Assembly: GCA_000320605.2 (NCBI GenBank)
Contig: KB445797.1
Span: 64,437 to 128,436 of the forward strand
Source of the DNA: Gelatoporia subvermispora B
Taxonomy: Eukaryota; Basidiomycota; Agaricomycetes; Polyporales; Gelatoporiaceae
Reading direction: 5' to 3'
Length of the DNA stretch: 64,000 nt
Part shown: positions 22,501 to 34,700 of the stretch, piece by piece
Numbering within the stretch: the stretch's first letter is position 1
Layout of the letters: each line of letters starts with the position of its first letter
The notes under the pieces: model-generated
Databases searched by the model: none
What the model saw: only the letters and a program-made list of their open reading frames with translations
What the model was told of the DNA's origin: nothing
Translations under genes and position numbers: made by a program

Positions 22501-25428
22501 CAGGCGGCTGAAAAACCAATAGACGAGTTCACAGACAGGCTGAACCTCCAATCCGTTGATCGCGAGGACCGTAGCAGTCTCATCACTGGGACGTTCGACA
22601 GCAGCGAGCGCGCAGAGCAGACGCCCGATCGCGATCCACCTACGCGACTGTCGACAATGACGCATGCACTTGCTGCAGCGTTCCTCGGTCGTCCATTCCC
22701 CACGCTCGTATTGAGTTTGCTCTTCTGGTGATCAACGGTGCCAAGTCTGGGCTCTCTGGGGTGAAGTGAAGCTTCGAGACGATACAGCCTTGTTACTCTT
22801 CTTCCCGTGAGGCTTAGTAGCCCCCATACGATGCGCCGAGGTGTCTTCTCACCTGCTCTGCGATCTCTGCATCGCTTCAATGCGCCCACCCTAGTTGTAC
22901 CATACTATAGGCCGACGCATGACCACCAGGTTTGATGAGAGTGCCGTCCGCTGGGATGACGGTGGACGACATCGCTGGAAGACCGGGTTCAGCTATGCGT
23001 GGAAGGGACAGGTGATGGCAGACGACCTGAAAGGCGTTGCATTCTTCGGCATGATACTACCACAAGAACAGGACAATAACTACGTACCCGGAACTACCAT
23101 AAGGCTGACCATTTCTTTCTCCTATCCTCTGCTGGCAAACAAGCGTCCAAAATGTTGACACGGCGCTGGTAGACTACCGAGAGCTGTACTGATGGTCCGC
23201 CAAGCAATCAAGAGACCCTGCTGGAGTACTCGAACGAAAATTAGTAACAGGCCAGAGCTGGAGGCATTGTATCAGAAGACGGCGGTCACCTCGAGCGTTT
23301 TCCCATCTGAACCGGCACTACCATGACCATCGTATGCCGATCTTCTGTGTACGCGACCCCACTATTCTGCTGATTCTATGATTGCTGGGATTGTGAGTGA
23401 TATCAATAGACAGAAAGAGATCGCAATGAGGGAATACTCAGCGGTGGATTTGTCGTCACAGGCTATTGCTGAGGATTCAATATTCAACCCTCGGTGAAAG
23501 GACATGAGGCGTGGGACAGAGTCGTTCTGTGCGAGAGTAGGAAAGGTCGGTGCTGCGCCTGCGATAGTCAAATCAACGTACATGGGTTCCGTTCCCTAAA
23601 AGCTGAGCTTGCGTAGCAAGTTAACGGCCCATCACGTTGTGGTGACCCCATACTGCGAGAAGGCAGCCGGCCAAAGCAGGGCAGTGGTCCAAGACGCAGC
23701 CCGAATGTAGGAGAGAATGTGTCAGATGAAGCGCTGAAGTGCCACCGGTCGAACAAAGGGCGATCACTCACGCAGAGAACGGGGTCACTAGCTAGAAGGC
23801 GATAGAGCGAAAGAGGTATCTTGCGGCGTGTCCTAGGTCGCCTCTGAGACGTTCGACTTGGCTCATGCCGCCGGCAAGAGTGCCTGAACGTGGGCCGGAG
23901 CGCACGGCCCGCGAGTTTAGGGTAAGCCTGAACTTGACGTCATTTGCACATCGAAGGGCCCAGCGTTTTTTCTGCGCCGCCCCCTTTGTCCGAGCTTCTC
24001 TTCCGGTTCGCAATCTGTTCTCTCGTTCACCGGCGTTGTCCACCGAGAACTGAATCACTATGCTGTTATCTCTGACGACTAGACGACATAGAGGCTCCCA
24101 CACACGATAGACATCTGGTCGTCAGACTGCTCGACCGGTCTTGCGCTGTTCCGGACATCCGTCGTTCCGCTTTTGCTGTCCTCGAATAATACACCAATTG
24201 CTTCCTGATCCTCCTCGGCTAGTCTCAGTGAGCTGCGCCTACTCTCTCGTCTTCAGCTGACGTCCGAATCGTCTGTGCCTCGACTGTGTCTCGGACCACA
24301 CTAAGGATGGCCTTCAATACAACAGACTCTGCATACTGAGCTACTGTTTCGCTCTCACATCGGCTTGCGTTTTTGCACGGACCATCCTGGAGAGGGGACT
24401 ATATAGCCCTCAAGCGAATGCACGGACGGCCGACCCATTCTTCCGCTGCATGTCCGCATCCTCTCTGCCTCGTATGACTTCGGCACAGAGCCCACCCTTC
24501 TTTGACCCGTAGCCAGCGTCCATACTGTCACAGATACCCTGACACCAATCTATCTGGTTCCTCTCTGGGAATCACTCCACACCGATGTGTCTCTGCCCCT
24601 GTCATCTCTGACGTGCTGTCGCGAGTCGTCGTTTCCTTGTTTACATATTCTATGCTTCGCCTTGGTGTCTTCATCATACGTACCCAAGCTCATGTCCCAT
24701 ATCTCACCGCTCTGTGTCCCCATGTCTTACCTTGTTCGTATATTAACTATGCGGAGTTTGGAGGAGGTATAATCACGACCATCATGGTAAATGACATGAG
24801 CGCTGATGCTACTCAGCCGTGACAACATCCCTCTGTGTGCTCTCTAAATTTACCAGTGTCATGCTATCTCCGACGTCTCAGAGAGTCGTCATACATGCTC
24901 GGGCAGCTCGCCTATCTGCATCTATCGTGCCCTTTTCATGTGTCCATTGTCGTCTCTGTCGTCTGGTTATTGAACGATGAATATCCACACTTGATACCTG
25001 GACGTAGATTGCAAGCCATACGCGACTGCTCAGACAAGGGATGAGCTATTCCAGACATTCCTAACACGAGATATGCATCGGAACGGTGGCTAGGCACCAG
25101 TTCTTCCCTCGGAGACCGCTTCGCTCCGGGAATGCAGCTGCTCTGGTCTTGGGACTGCGGGCTTAATCTACAGAGATTATGTTCCGGCAACGCACTCAAA
25201 CTTGTCTGAATTTGAATGTACGAACAAACGTACCCGGAGCTGTTTGCTGTTCTAACATGTCTATGCACGGACAGGCCATTGCACTGAGATTCTGGCGTTA
25301 TGCATCTCACCTCTTATTGGCACTTCGCTATCTGAGTCTAGTCAACATTCGGCGTATCACTCCGTCTCGACAATCGTCCCGCTGAACAGCGCACGCTTGA
25401 TGCACGGAACGGGGCATATCCCACCATG
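22501..25428. other. Long stretch without a recognised gene, between units 2 and 3
   Basis: Nothing in these 2.9 kb could be assigned to a gene. Near 22590-22660 there is an AGCAGCGAGCGCGCAGAG segment (block H), related to 1352 and 11850. A G+C-rich segment at about 23880-24010 (GCACGGCCCGCGAGTTTAGGG...TTTTTTCTGCG) recurs at 43940-44040 near the right end of the array. A plus-strand frame at 22895-23158 (VRWDDGGRHRWKTGF) looks protein-like in composition but matches no family I know and has no conserved partner. Confidence 0.5.
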
Positions 25429-26127
25429 CTATGTTTGCCGAGTATCATCTCCTGATATGGCTCTCACCAGTTCATTCCCGATAGCATCTAGTTTTAACTT
25501 CACCTTGCCATACCGCGCGTGACGTCCGATGATATCACTGTGCCGAATGCTCACGATTTGATCAGTTTCTGAGCTTATTGGCCTCTGCTGTATAACATAC
25601 CGGCCAAGCATCCGGTCAATCCATTCGTTCGATGTACGATACAATTCGGGAGAGTAGCTCCACGCATGGTGACGTCTAGTACGATCATGTGTTCCACACA
25701 TCTGCCCGCACAGATGATGTCTTCGCCGGGAGTACAACAGTTAGCCCTGAATAAGTCCGCCAGTAGCGTTTGCGCTCCAGATATCTATGAATACTCTCGA
25801 TACGCGAGCTGGAATGACATGAAATGGGGTCTGCGCATTCTTCTGGCCAGCTATATGCGCGATGTACGGAGGACAGCGGATCCCCTGGGCGGTGAGCTCA
25901 CGGACGACTGACATGGCGCGCGGGAGATGGTAGAAGTTCAAGTAGGTAGGGTTAATGGGGCTGTAGTACTCAAGGACTTGCTGTCGTGAGGCGTGTAGGT
26001 CTTGCTCTTGTGCTCTGTGGACTTGTTCGGAGACCGAGCTTTCATGCGCTGGTGTTGGTCGATGGTCGTACAGCGGCAGACAGGATTTGGGGCGGGTGAA
26101 GAGTGCCAAAGACACCAGGACGCTCAT
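25429..26127 (-). CDS. Hypothetical protein, divergent from SOD-B
   Basis: A minus-strand frame starts at 26127 (MSVLVSLALFTRPKSC) and runs 128 codons to 25741. A second frame (25429-25737) reads SNEWIDRMLGRYVIQQRP and SDIIGRHARYGKVKLKLD. Their composition looks protein-like, and they may be exons of one gene, but I could not settle the splice sites. I do not recognise the family. The start lies about 380 bases from the SOD-B start, head to head. A badly decayed copy sits at about 35500-35880 before SOD-C (shared CGCATATAGCTGG on the minus strand), so this gene and the SOD were duplicated together. It could also be a relic. Confidence 0.35.
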
Positions 26128-26509
26128 AGAGCAGCCAGAGCATCCATAGAGTGCAAAGTCAGCTCAAAGGGGCTCAGCCCACTGGTGTATGTAGCTCGTG
26201 AAGGCGAGGGATAGGATAGAAGGAGCTGCGAAGGCTGTGCAAGGGCGCTCAGAGCGGGGCAAGCGCCGTGCATCCATCGCGATCTGGAGGCGCGGTGGTT
26301 GCGCGTCCTTCGCTCCCTCCTTGTCTCCCACCAAAGGATCCCCCTCACCCAGCTGTCTAGTCTCTCTTTCGTGCTCGCTGTCCCCTCATCGACATCAGTC
26401 TTGCGGGATGTGCCGATCACACCCCTTCTTACCCGCCACTCTCATACAATCCGCTCGTCACTCGCATTTCCTTCCTCCTACGGCAGTAACAACAGCTGCA
26501 GCAGCGACG
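26128..26509. promoter_or_regulatory. Shared upstream region of SOD-B and the divergent ORF
   Basis: This is the intergenic region between two head-to-head starts. The segment 26225-26310 (GGGCGCTCAGAGCGGGGCAAGCGCC, then CGCGATCTGGAGG) is conserved upstream of SOD-A (about 11995-12060) and SOD-C (about 36000-36070), so it belongs to the ancestral SOD promoter or 5' leader. No TATA box is obvious. A pyrimidine-rich stretch precedes the ATG. Confidence 0.45.
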
Positions 26510-27450
26510 ATGTCCGGCACGCACATGTGCCCCGACCTGCCGTACGCGTACGACGCGCTCGAGCCGTACATCCCTCGCTAGATCACGGGCCTGCACCACA
26601 AGAAGCACCACCAGACCTACGTGAACGCGCTCGACACCGCCGAGCAGGCCTACGCCGCAAGGCCTCCACCTCCGCGAGCGCATCGTCCTCCAGGCCGCGC
26701 TCAAATTTAACGGTGGCGGTGAGTCCCCCCTCTCGCTGTCATGCAAAACCCGTCCGGTGAAATGGGTTGGTGAAAAGAGGCTGACAACGACGCGCAGGGC
26801 ACATCAACCACTCACTGTTCTGGAAGAACCTCGCGCCCGCGCACAGCGAGGGCAAGGGCACTGGCGGCGCGCTCGCCGCGGGCCCCCTCAAGGACGCGCT
26901 CGCCGCGACCTTTGGCTCCGTCGACGCCTTCAAGAAGGAGTTCAACGCCGCCACCGCGGGCATCCAGGGCTCCGGCTGGCGCTGACTCGTACGTTCCTTT
27001 CCTTGGCTTTGCCCCCTCCCCCTCCCTGCTCGCGCCGGTCTCCCTCGTGCGCAGATCCCCTAGATCCCGAGATCAGGGGCAATCCGGTGCAGATGCTGTA
27101 TTGATGTGTGACGGTGCTGACGACGACGCGCGCAGGGCCTGAACCCGGGCAGCAAGCGCCTCGAGATCGTGACGACGTCGAACCAGGACCCGCTCATCAC
27201 CCACATCCCCATCATCGGCGTCGACATCTGGGAGCACGCCTTCTACCTCCAGTACCTCAACGTCAAGGTCGACGTGCGTGCCCGTTTTTGTGCTTGCTTG
27301 CGTCCGCCGCTAATTCTTGTTTGCGTCCGCCGCTGATGGCTGGTTGTGTGTGATGTTGCGCAGTACCTGAACGCGATCTGGAACGTCGTCAACTGGGACG
27401 AGGCCTCGAAGCGCTACCAGGAGGGCCTCGCGGGCAAGGTCCGCCTCTGA
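26510..27450 (+). pseudogene. sod2: Mn-superoxide dismutase, copy B, recently inactivated
   Basis: Mn-SOD converts superoxide to oxygen and peroxide. The exons are readable throughout: 26510-26718, 26798-26988, 27136-27273 and 27364-27450, with GT-AG introns. The family's metal-ligand regions are all present: [18 protein letters not shown] and DIWEHAF. Even so it cannot be translated. Codon 24, normally Gln in the family, is TAG (26579-26581). The GWGWL motif reads GWR-stop-L, with TGA at 26983-26985. Compensating-looking indels near 26655-26690 shift the frame between EQAYA and the LKFNGGG region. No obvious mitochondrial presequence precedes the domain. Conservation outside these lesions points to recent loss. 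Sequencing error is an alternative, but two stops plus a frameshift make it less likely. Confidence 0.9.
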
Positions 27451-27953
27451 GCGCGCGCCGAGTCGTGTACTGGCTGCGAAGAGAATGGGAGAATGAAGCG
27501 AAGGAAGTGAAGAAAGAAAAGTGAAGAAAGAATTGCATTGTAACTCGTAACGTGCACCATGAAATCTGACTTGTTGTTATCCATGTGTTGTTTGATATGC
27601 GTTTTGTGTGCTGGTGCTGTATTCCAACTGCGTAGGTATGCCTCGTGTATTGTGTGGGATCCAACGTGTGCAACACGACACCCTGAGGTGACATGTTCAC
27701 TGCTGGGAAGCAGGACATTCAGGAACAGCCCGGACATGAACGTGTCCTGCTGCCACGAGGGAACCGCATTGCCCTATGTAGGGCGGACAGCCTATCGATG
27801 CTATCTCAGCCCCGAGTACGAGGCAGCACGATACAGCACCGTGTCGTCTCACACTTTTGCTCGTTCGCCCGCCCTCTCAGGAGCCTTGCAGTCCTTACCT
27901 CGATCTCCCGTCCCATCCACGGGTCCTTCCCAGATCCCGCACGTCGTGTCAAT
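27451..27953. other. SOD-B 3' region and NLR3 upstream region
   Basis: These 500 bases lie between the SOD-B stop and the NLR3 start. The first 100 bases after the SOD stop are purine-rich (GAAGAGAATGGGAG...AAGAAAGAAAAG), fitting an old 3'-UTR. The rest shows no similarity to the NLR2/NLR4 upstream regions, so NLR3 has a different promoter. No reading frame has a recognisable product. Confidence 0.5.
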
Positions 27954-30854
27954 ATGCCGGAAGGGCGCATTTGTCGCTGGCTGAAGAAGACGTTTCGACG
28001 CCGTTCGCGTGGTCGCGAGATCGACGAATCTCAGGTGAATGGTCCAAGATAGGCAACGTACCGTGTGCTGAGCTTACTTCGATGGCGACCTGTAGATGGG
28101 ATCCAGAGATCCTGAAAGTGCGGGACCTGGCGAGCCCACCGCGTCTTCGGAACCGCCCACGACCAACGCCGAGGAGCTTCCCGTAGATGCAAACCAGCAA
28201 ATGCATTCCGAGACCAGTCCCGGAACAGCTGAAGAACAGCCATCGAGTGTTAGCAAGGACGATACCATCGATGCTTGGATCACGAACGCCCAGAAAGTGA
28301 TCAGTGTCGCCGTCAGTTGTACATCAAATGTTCCTATTGCTAGCCAGGTCCTACCTCCACTGCAAGCGATTGTCGACAGGCTCGCGGTATGTGCATCCTG
28401 CTCGTCATATGTATTCTATGAGACTTATATTGTGGCAGGAAACGAGGGCAAATATTCGCGAGAAGAAGGAAGTACTGGAAGAGATCGAATCTCTCGCCAA
28501 GACGATTGAGGCGGTGGGAAAGGGCGTGCATGCTCAATTGTCGGGCATAACGGATGGCGAGGGTCAAGATGTTATGAACGAGATCGGCAAGAACAATATC
28601 CGTTTCCCAGAGTTGAGCGGAATTGCCGAGTAAGATGTGCGTTCGTTAGAGAACGACCAGATGCTAATTCGATCTGCTTCAGAGACTTGCAACAACTCGA
28701 GATATCTATAAAGGAGCGACCACAGAGAGGTCAAATCGGGAAAGTGGCATATGCTACCCAGGATGCTGAGTTCCTGAAAGGCGTGCGAGCCAAGATTTCC
28801 ACGATACGGGAAAATATCCAGGTACAAGATGACGCCCTTGGACACCCGAATGCGTATTGATGCGCATTATAGATACAAGACGGACAGTTGCTCAAAGCAC
28901 TCCTGATCGATGCGGTGGGACATGTTCGACAGCAATCGGGGTATTTGGAGGTACTTCTCTATCCCTGTGTATCTCGAGCACCACTCATCTCACAATCAAT
29001 GCGCAGAGCATGGTGCACGCGCAGATGGAGAAAGGTTTGTCCAGATCGCATTCTCGTCCGGCGACGGTGAACGTTGAGCATGACTATAGATGAACGCGAA
29101 GCGTTGGAACAGCTCCAACCGGTACACGCCTCGTACAAGGCCGATGCGACGGAGGAGAAGGCGCGTCTAACAGAGGGAACGCGCGCGCAGATCTTGAGCG
29201 ATCTCGAGACTTGGGCTCGATCTGAGCAGCCATCGCACCGGGTGTGTGTGTTACACGGACATGCCGGCATGGGCAAGTCCAGTATCGCGCATGCGCTCTG
29301 CGAACGATTGGGTGGCACTTACCTTGGAGCGTCCTTTTTCTTCATTCGTGGACAATTCGACAACCCGCGAAGCTTGTTTCCCTCCTTAGCCTACCAGCTA
29401 GCGCACCGAAGGTCCGAGCTTCGTCCCTCGATCATCAAGGCAGCCAAGAATTATGGCCGTAGCGGACAATTGCAGAGACTCAAGCACCAGATAAAGGAGC
29501 TCTTGGAACAACCTCTACAAACAGGCATGGCGAATCCAGGCCCACTCATACTTTTCGTGGTGGACGGCATCGATGAATGCGTGAATGATCTGGACGACAT
29601 CGTCGCTCAGATGCTCCAACTTCTCTGTGAGCTCGCAAGCAAGATACCTTCGATCCGTATTCTCCTCGCTACTCGCCCAGAGGCATATATTCTACGAGCC
29701 TTGAAGGCATCCGGTCACTCAAAAACTATCATCTCGAGGGACCTGCAAAAAGAACCCGACGTAGACCTCGACATCCGCCGCTTCATCGACTCCGAGTTCG
29801 AGAAGTGCCGACAAGCTGGTCCATTTGTATTGTTGAGGGAGCGACCCGATGCCGCAAAGCAGCTGACAAATCTGTCTGACGGCCTATTCATCTATGCAAG
29901 CACGATTATCCGATTCCTCATCCGCGACATACACTTTGCTGTACGCATGTACGACACGTTAATAGAGTCCCAAGGTCGCCTCGGCCCAGGAGAGGCTTAC
30001 AAGAAGCTTGATATGTTGTACGGGGCGATTCTCACTAGCGCGTTTGGAGAAATAAACAAGGATCAGGGCCGCATGCGCCATGTGCTTCATATACTGTGCT
30101 GGATGTGTTTACGCAAGTCACACAGTTATGTAGACAAGGACAACCTCTCTGCCTTTCTGCCAGATGCATTTCAACTCGAAGTAGTGGATATTCCATCCTA
30201 CATCACGCTTGACCTTATAGACCGCCTCCGGTCCGTCCTCATCGTCGACGGCGACATCACACCTTCCACCCCAATCCGAGCTTGCCACGCAAGCTTTCCG
30301 CAATTCTTGATGGACCCGGCCCGATGCACCGACCCCGCCTTCCTCGTCGACCCGCCGTCTGGGCACGCCCTGATCGCCATGTCCCTGCTCGATCTCCTGG
30401 CTCGCGACGACGTCGACAGTCTGCGGGGTGCCGATGGTGACATGCCGCAAATGTGGGACTATGCCAGACTTGAGTGGGATAATCATCTCGTTGAAGCGCA
30501 ATACACGCCCGAGCTCGGGCGATCTCTGCGGCGCTTCGTGGAGACTCATCTGGAGGATAGTCGTTGGGATGAAGTTGGCAATACAGACGACTGCGCAAGA
30601 GTGCGTAGCTGGTACGAGGTAGGCTGAAGCACTCTTCTTGATGGGAGTGCATCATGCTGACATGCCGCGTGCAGAAGAATGGTCCAGATGACGGGCTCGT
30701 GCCGATGCTGGATGAAATCCTTGACAGACGAGTAAAAGAGATTGCTGCAGGAGCCAACCAATTGCCAGGCGAGTTTGACTGGGAATGGGGCACTCTCAAG
30801 GCCTGGGTGAAGAATCGATACCCGCGGGAAGAAGAACAGGCTTTAGTCGGGTGA
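27954..30854 (+). CDS. NLR3: NACHT receptor with polybasic N-terminal exon
   Basis: Exons are 27954-28034, 28096-28386, 28439-28629, 28683-28821, 28873-28950, 29007-29034, 29090-30618 and 30675-30854 (838 aa, in frame). Exon 1 encodes MPEGRICRWLKKTFRRRSRG, a strongly cationic stretch that could bind membranes or act as a nuclear signal (inference). A linker rich in Glu, Pro and Thr follows. The helical MLKL-NTD-like part has SNVPIASQVLPPLQAIVDRL. The NACHT domain has Walker A GHAGMGKSS (about 326), Walker B LFVVDGIDEC (Asp428) and RILLATRPE. The post-NACHT region has IRACHASFPQFLMDP, and the last exon has DDGLVPMLDEILDRRVKE. There are no C-terminal repeats. It lies 500 bases after SOD-B and is followed by block T. 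Every catalytic motif is intact. Confidence 0.9.
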
Positions 30855-31965
30855 TTGTGGACAGAGAGCCCGTAGCCATCTCACATCTATCGAACAATTT
30901 CTCACCTGCTCGTTGCATCGTCTTATGTCAGGCTCGCACTCATATAGATTGCAATCGTTGCCATATCCGCCAAGACCCAAGAGCATACATTCACTCCATT
31001 CCCGCTGAATTCAGTACCTTGTACGTATACCCGTCCTCGTTGTACTGAAATTCGCGACCTGCATCGAATCCCCAACGTCCACGGGAGCGTCGAGCCGTCC
31101 GTAGGTAAACCGTAACACATGGATCGACGGAATGGGTCTAGCTACGGTGTTGTCGCCTACGCCGCAAAGAACTACGATGCCGGGCACAATTCGATGTAAG
31201 ACGGTTAACCGATGGTAAGAACGAGAGACTGACCGACCAAGAGGCCCCCGCGTGTCATGAATTACCTGGCTTTAGAGACGTCTGGTGGAATGCGATAGTC
31301 CAAGTTCTCCGAGCGCCAGCTATGCTACAGGTACGATTATCGCTAGAACCCCAGTCCATATCCCCGAAGGAGGAACCCTGTCACTATATGCGTCAAATTT
31401 GCAGGGATCTGAGTAATGGAGCGTATCTGGACACAATATAACGTATACAGAGGCGCCATATCCACCGGCGCTGGTCCAGAGACCGGAGCACCCGGTGCCG
31501 TCCGTGAACTGGCCTCGGGGAGAGGGTCCTAATATGACCATGTACACGGGCGGACGGCTAGACGCTGCCGGGACGAAGGTCTGTGTAGTAAGCACGACCA
31601 GGATGGCTTCGATGGAGGGAGAGCACAATGTAGCATAGACGGACACGCTCCCAGGCAGGGCGAGCGATGGTCTGTGTGCGGGGCATGCCATGCGGTGCAG
31701 TCCATGTCATAGACAGACCTGAGGGACAGATGTCGCAGGGGTCTCAGCAATCCGCGATGGAGCTGCGGACGGCAGGGGCTCAGAACCGAGCCGTCTTCGG
31801 GTTGAGTGTCCGTCAAGAGGGCAGGCATGCGATCCGGGTCGATGCATGCAGCGTATGTTGGATCGAAGGCACGCCGGTTGGTGATCGCGGGACGGGTCGG
31901 GTCGCCATGATGACATCAGAGAACAGGTACAGAGGCAGAGATGCTCTAGGTAGCTGTAGCGACTA
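30855..31965. repeat. NLR downstream block T, copy 4
   Basis: This is the T block after NLR3. The core from 31350 to 31900 is well conserved with the other copies (CACCGGCGCTGGTCCAGAGA, ACACGGGCGGACGGCTAG). Its first 400 bases are more diverged. Beyond about 31940 similarity to copies 1 and 3 is lost. It has the same position and orientation relative to the NLR as the other copies. Confidence 0.75.
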
Positions 31966-33400
31966 GCTATGAGGCAAATTCAGTGGTGGACCAGCTGGAG
32001 GGCAGAGGTCGAGCACGGCGAAGGTCGCAGGACATGACGTAGCACTCAACACGCGGGCGCTCGAGGGCACCATAGCGTGCCCGCGTCCTACCAGCAACGC
32101 GTCGTCTCACCCTTTCTCTCAGTCGACCTTGTCACTGTACGACATTCATCCTTTCTGGCTCACCATCCGCTGTACCCGACCGTCTAGAGCGCACAATCCA
32201 TGGCTTCCGTACCGCAGAGCGGATCTCTCACGAGTCACGCGCTACAGCAAGACTCAAGAGCACCTTGCCAGCCTTCCTCTGATTCTCTTCGTGACAATTC
32301 GACACGGTCATCCCAGTTGCTCTCATGCGACGCATCGATACCTGTTCCAATCAGGATGAGCACCGAAGGGTCGACCGTCGTGGAACTCCAAAGCTAGGCA
32401 CGACTGTATCAATCGGCTTGACGACCTGGAAGGCCCACGCAGTAGCGTCGGTTCGAGTTCCTCAACCATGCTCGGACGTTTCTCACCAATAGACCAGGAA
32501 AATAGCCGGGATGCGGACACAACATTCCATTAGAATGATTCAGCGGTACTTGGGGACTAGAGGGGAGTGAGACGGTTTTTACGAGGACTTCCAGGACCGG
32601 TGCGTCTGTCGCTCATACTCTTGCCTTCACCTGTTTAATTGACTGCTTACGTGCTTCACTACGCAACCTACACACGTCATGCAACCGGATCCTCTTTGAG
32701 TGTCTGTAGGACTACTGTTTCGTTCATTCACTCTCAATCCCGTTCGTTATGTCCGTTTTGTTTCCGTGGTCTTCTAGTTCCCGTCGCACCAATGCCATCA
32801 TGTTCCCTGTGCTCCACCTATCAGTGCATGAATATGCACTGCATACGGTCTCAGCAGTAGGCCACGCATGCATACTGCGTCACAATAACGGGCTGATCCC
32901 AATAGGAATTTTTAGGGACTGCGCATATGGTACCACGTCCCTCATATGGGATCGTGAGACCAACAAGAGGCAGATGAACGGCAGCACTCTATACATCTAT
33001 CCAAGGAATACCATTTGACACACGTGAACGAGCTGACTGCGCCTCCATCGGGAATCTCCTGAATGACTTCGATCAAATCAGTGCTTGGGGTATCACGCAA
33101 CATCGGTTCGTCCGCTCCGTCTGTCTAGTGCCGACAACTGTGGAACTGGTACAACCCATCCCAGGACTTGAGACCCGAGAAACACCCACACCCATGCTCG
33201 GAATATCCATCCCAAATGTTCTAGGCGGCGACATCAGGCATCGTCGATGCTCATTATTCGAGCGTTCTGATCGCGATGGACGATCCTCTCAGGCTGTCCC
33301 GTAGTCATGGCCGCTCCACAAAGTATTTCTATGTAGCCACGACGAAGAGTCACTCGTCTCTTTGATCGGACTATGCATCACTGAGCATTTGCTCAATGAG
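31966..33400. repeat. Decayed array blocks B and C, unit 3
   Basis: The part at 32030-32480 corresponds to B (GGGCGCTCGAGG near 32065, CACGCGCTACAGCAAGACTC near 32236) and 32560-32900 to C (ATACTCTTGCCTTCACC near 32616, TACGTGCTTCACT near 32648). Block D cannot be recognised with confidence here. No gene was found. Confidence 0.55.
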
Positions 33401-34700
33401 AATTCCATGTGTCTACTCCGTCCTTGTTCTGCTCTATTACCGTTGTAAACGCCACTAAGTACCCGCATGGAGCGGACTATCGGACCGTGCCGTTGGCATC
33501 CACATCACCACCTGTCATATTCACCCCGACGGGCTGTAGAGCACCGTCGCTCCGCCGTATTCAAATACCCAATTGCATAGCGTTCGAATTATCTGAATCG
33601 CGTAGCGTGAGCATGAACGTTACTGTATGCAGTACGATACGTACGCATGATCATTGGATTGTCGCTTTGCGTGTTTACGGTACGCACCACGTTCATCGAT
33701 GTCCAAAGGTCGTACTCATCCAGCGAGAGCGCAAATCAAAACAGCACCCAACGCTGTTGACGCTACCACTCGCTGAAGCTCACTCGAGGTGTGCTGAGTA
33801 TGAGAAGTCAGGCCTCAGGCCTTCAGGTATGGAAATCGGAACAAAATATATTGTTCACAGTGCTACTCTGCAAGTACCGTGTGCCCCGTTGTCTTGGGAT
33901 GGAATACGTCTCGGCTTCTGGTAGCTACGACGTCCAGTTCTCTGGTCAGGATTAGTTCGCATTGGAACAGACTGAATCGTTACGCGATCCCCGGCAGGAT
34001 CTGCGCTGGTACGATGTGCGGGAGTGACACAGCCGTGAACGATCACGGTGACTAGAACGAGGGGAGCTGCGGTCATTCACGGGCGCATATTGCTCAGAAT
34101 GGGGCCTCGGCCCACCGATCGGATACTGCCCGCGTATAATTAACGATTCACTGCCCACGTATAATCATCAATTTTCACGTGGCTCCTGTGCACAAGGTAC
34201 AGACCGCGTTGGTACTCGAGTCATGTTTGAAGTATATATGATAATAGAAGACGCACCCGTGAGACATAGATCATCGCTCTCAAGTCGTCAGGGTAATCGG
34301 ACGCGGTAAAGGTCGAACGACCTCGGGCATCCGCCGTCGCAGACCCGGAGCTAGATCTCAACGACGGGAGTGTCTGAGTGATGCCAGCACTACAGGAAGC
34401 TACTCATCACTGCTAAGTCTGGTACCGATGAAGAGGTACGAAAATGGATGAGATTGTGGGGCTTATGGGGTGCGGTCCGTGAACAGTCAGAGAATTTGAG
34501 AGGCAGAAGGAGATCACACAGTAACGAGACGTTGAGCACTTGAGTCGTGCTCGTCAAGGACTCTTGATAAATGCAGGATCAGATAGAATGGCCAATTGGT
34601 GACGTAGAGAGGCTTGCATAAGCATAATGGCCGAATACGTCAAGTTACGAGGAAGTAATTACAGAGTATGTAGGCATTATGTGAGTGCTTACCATGCGTC
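33401..34700. repeat. Array blocks F, E and G, unit 3
   Basis: Block F (33480-33860) aligns with 10140-10520. The E copy (33905-34290) has GGCAGGATCTGCG, GAACGATCACGGTGAC and CTCCTGTGCACAAGGTAC. Block G (34440-34700) aligns with 22190-22500. A 171-codon plus-strand frame (33409-33924) crosses the F/E boundary but is not open in the unit 1 counterpart, so it is not treated as a gene. Confidence 0.55.

Noticed and set aside
26510..27450. RIP-like mutation as the cause of the SOD stops
   Set aside because: The stops are C:G to T:A changes, but in mixed contexts (CpA and CpC), and the same copy also has indels; there is no clear signature.
32440..32475. tRNA-like GGTTCGAGTTCC
   Set aside because: No acceptor, D-arm or anticodon arm can be folded around it.
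33409..33924. 171-codon plus-strand frame in blocks F/E
   Set aside because: It is not open in the homologous unit 1 sequence and shows no family motif.
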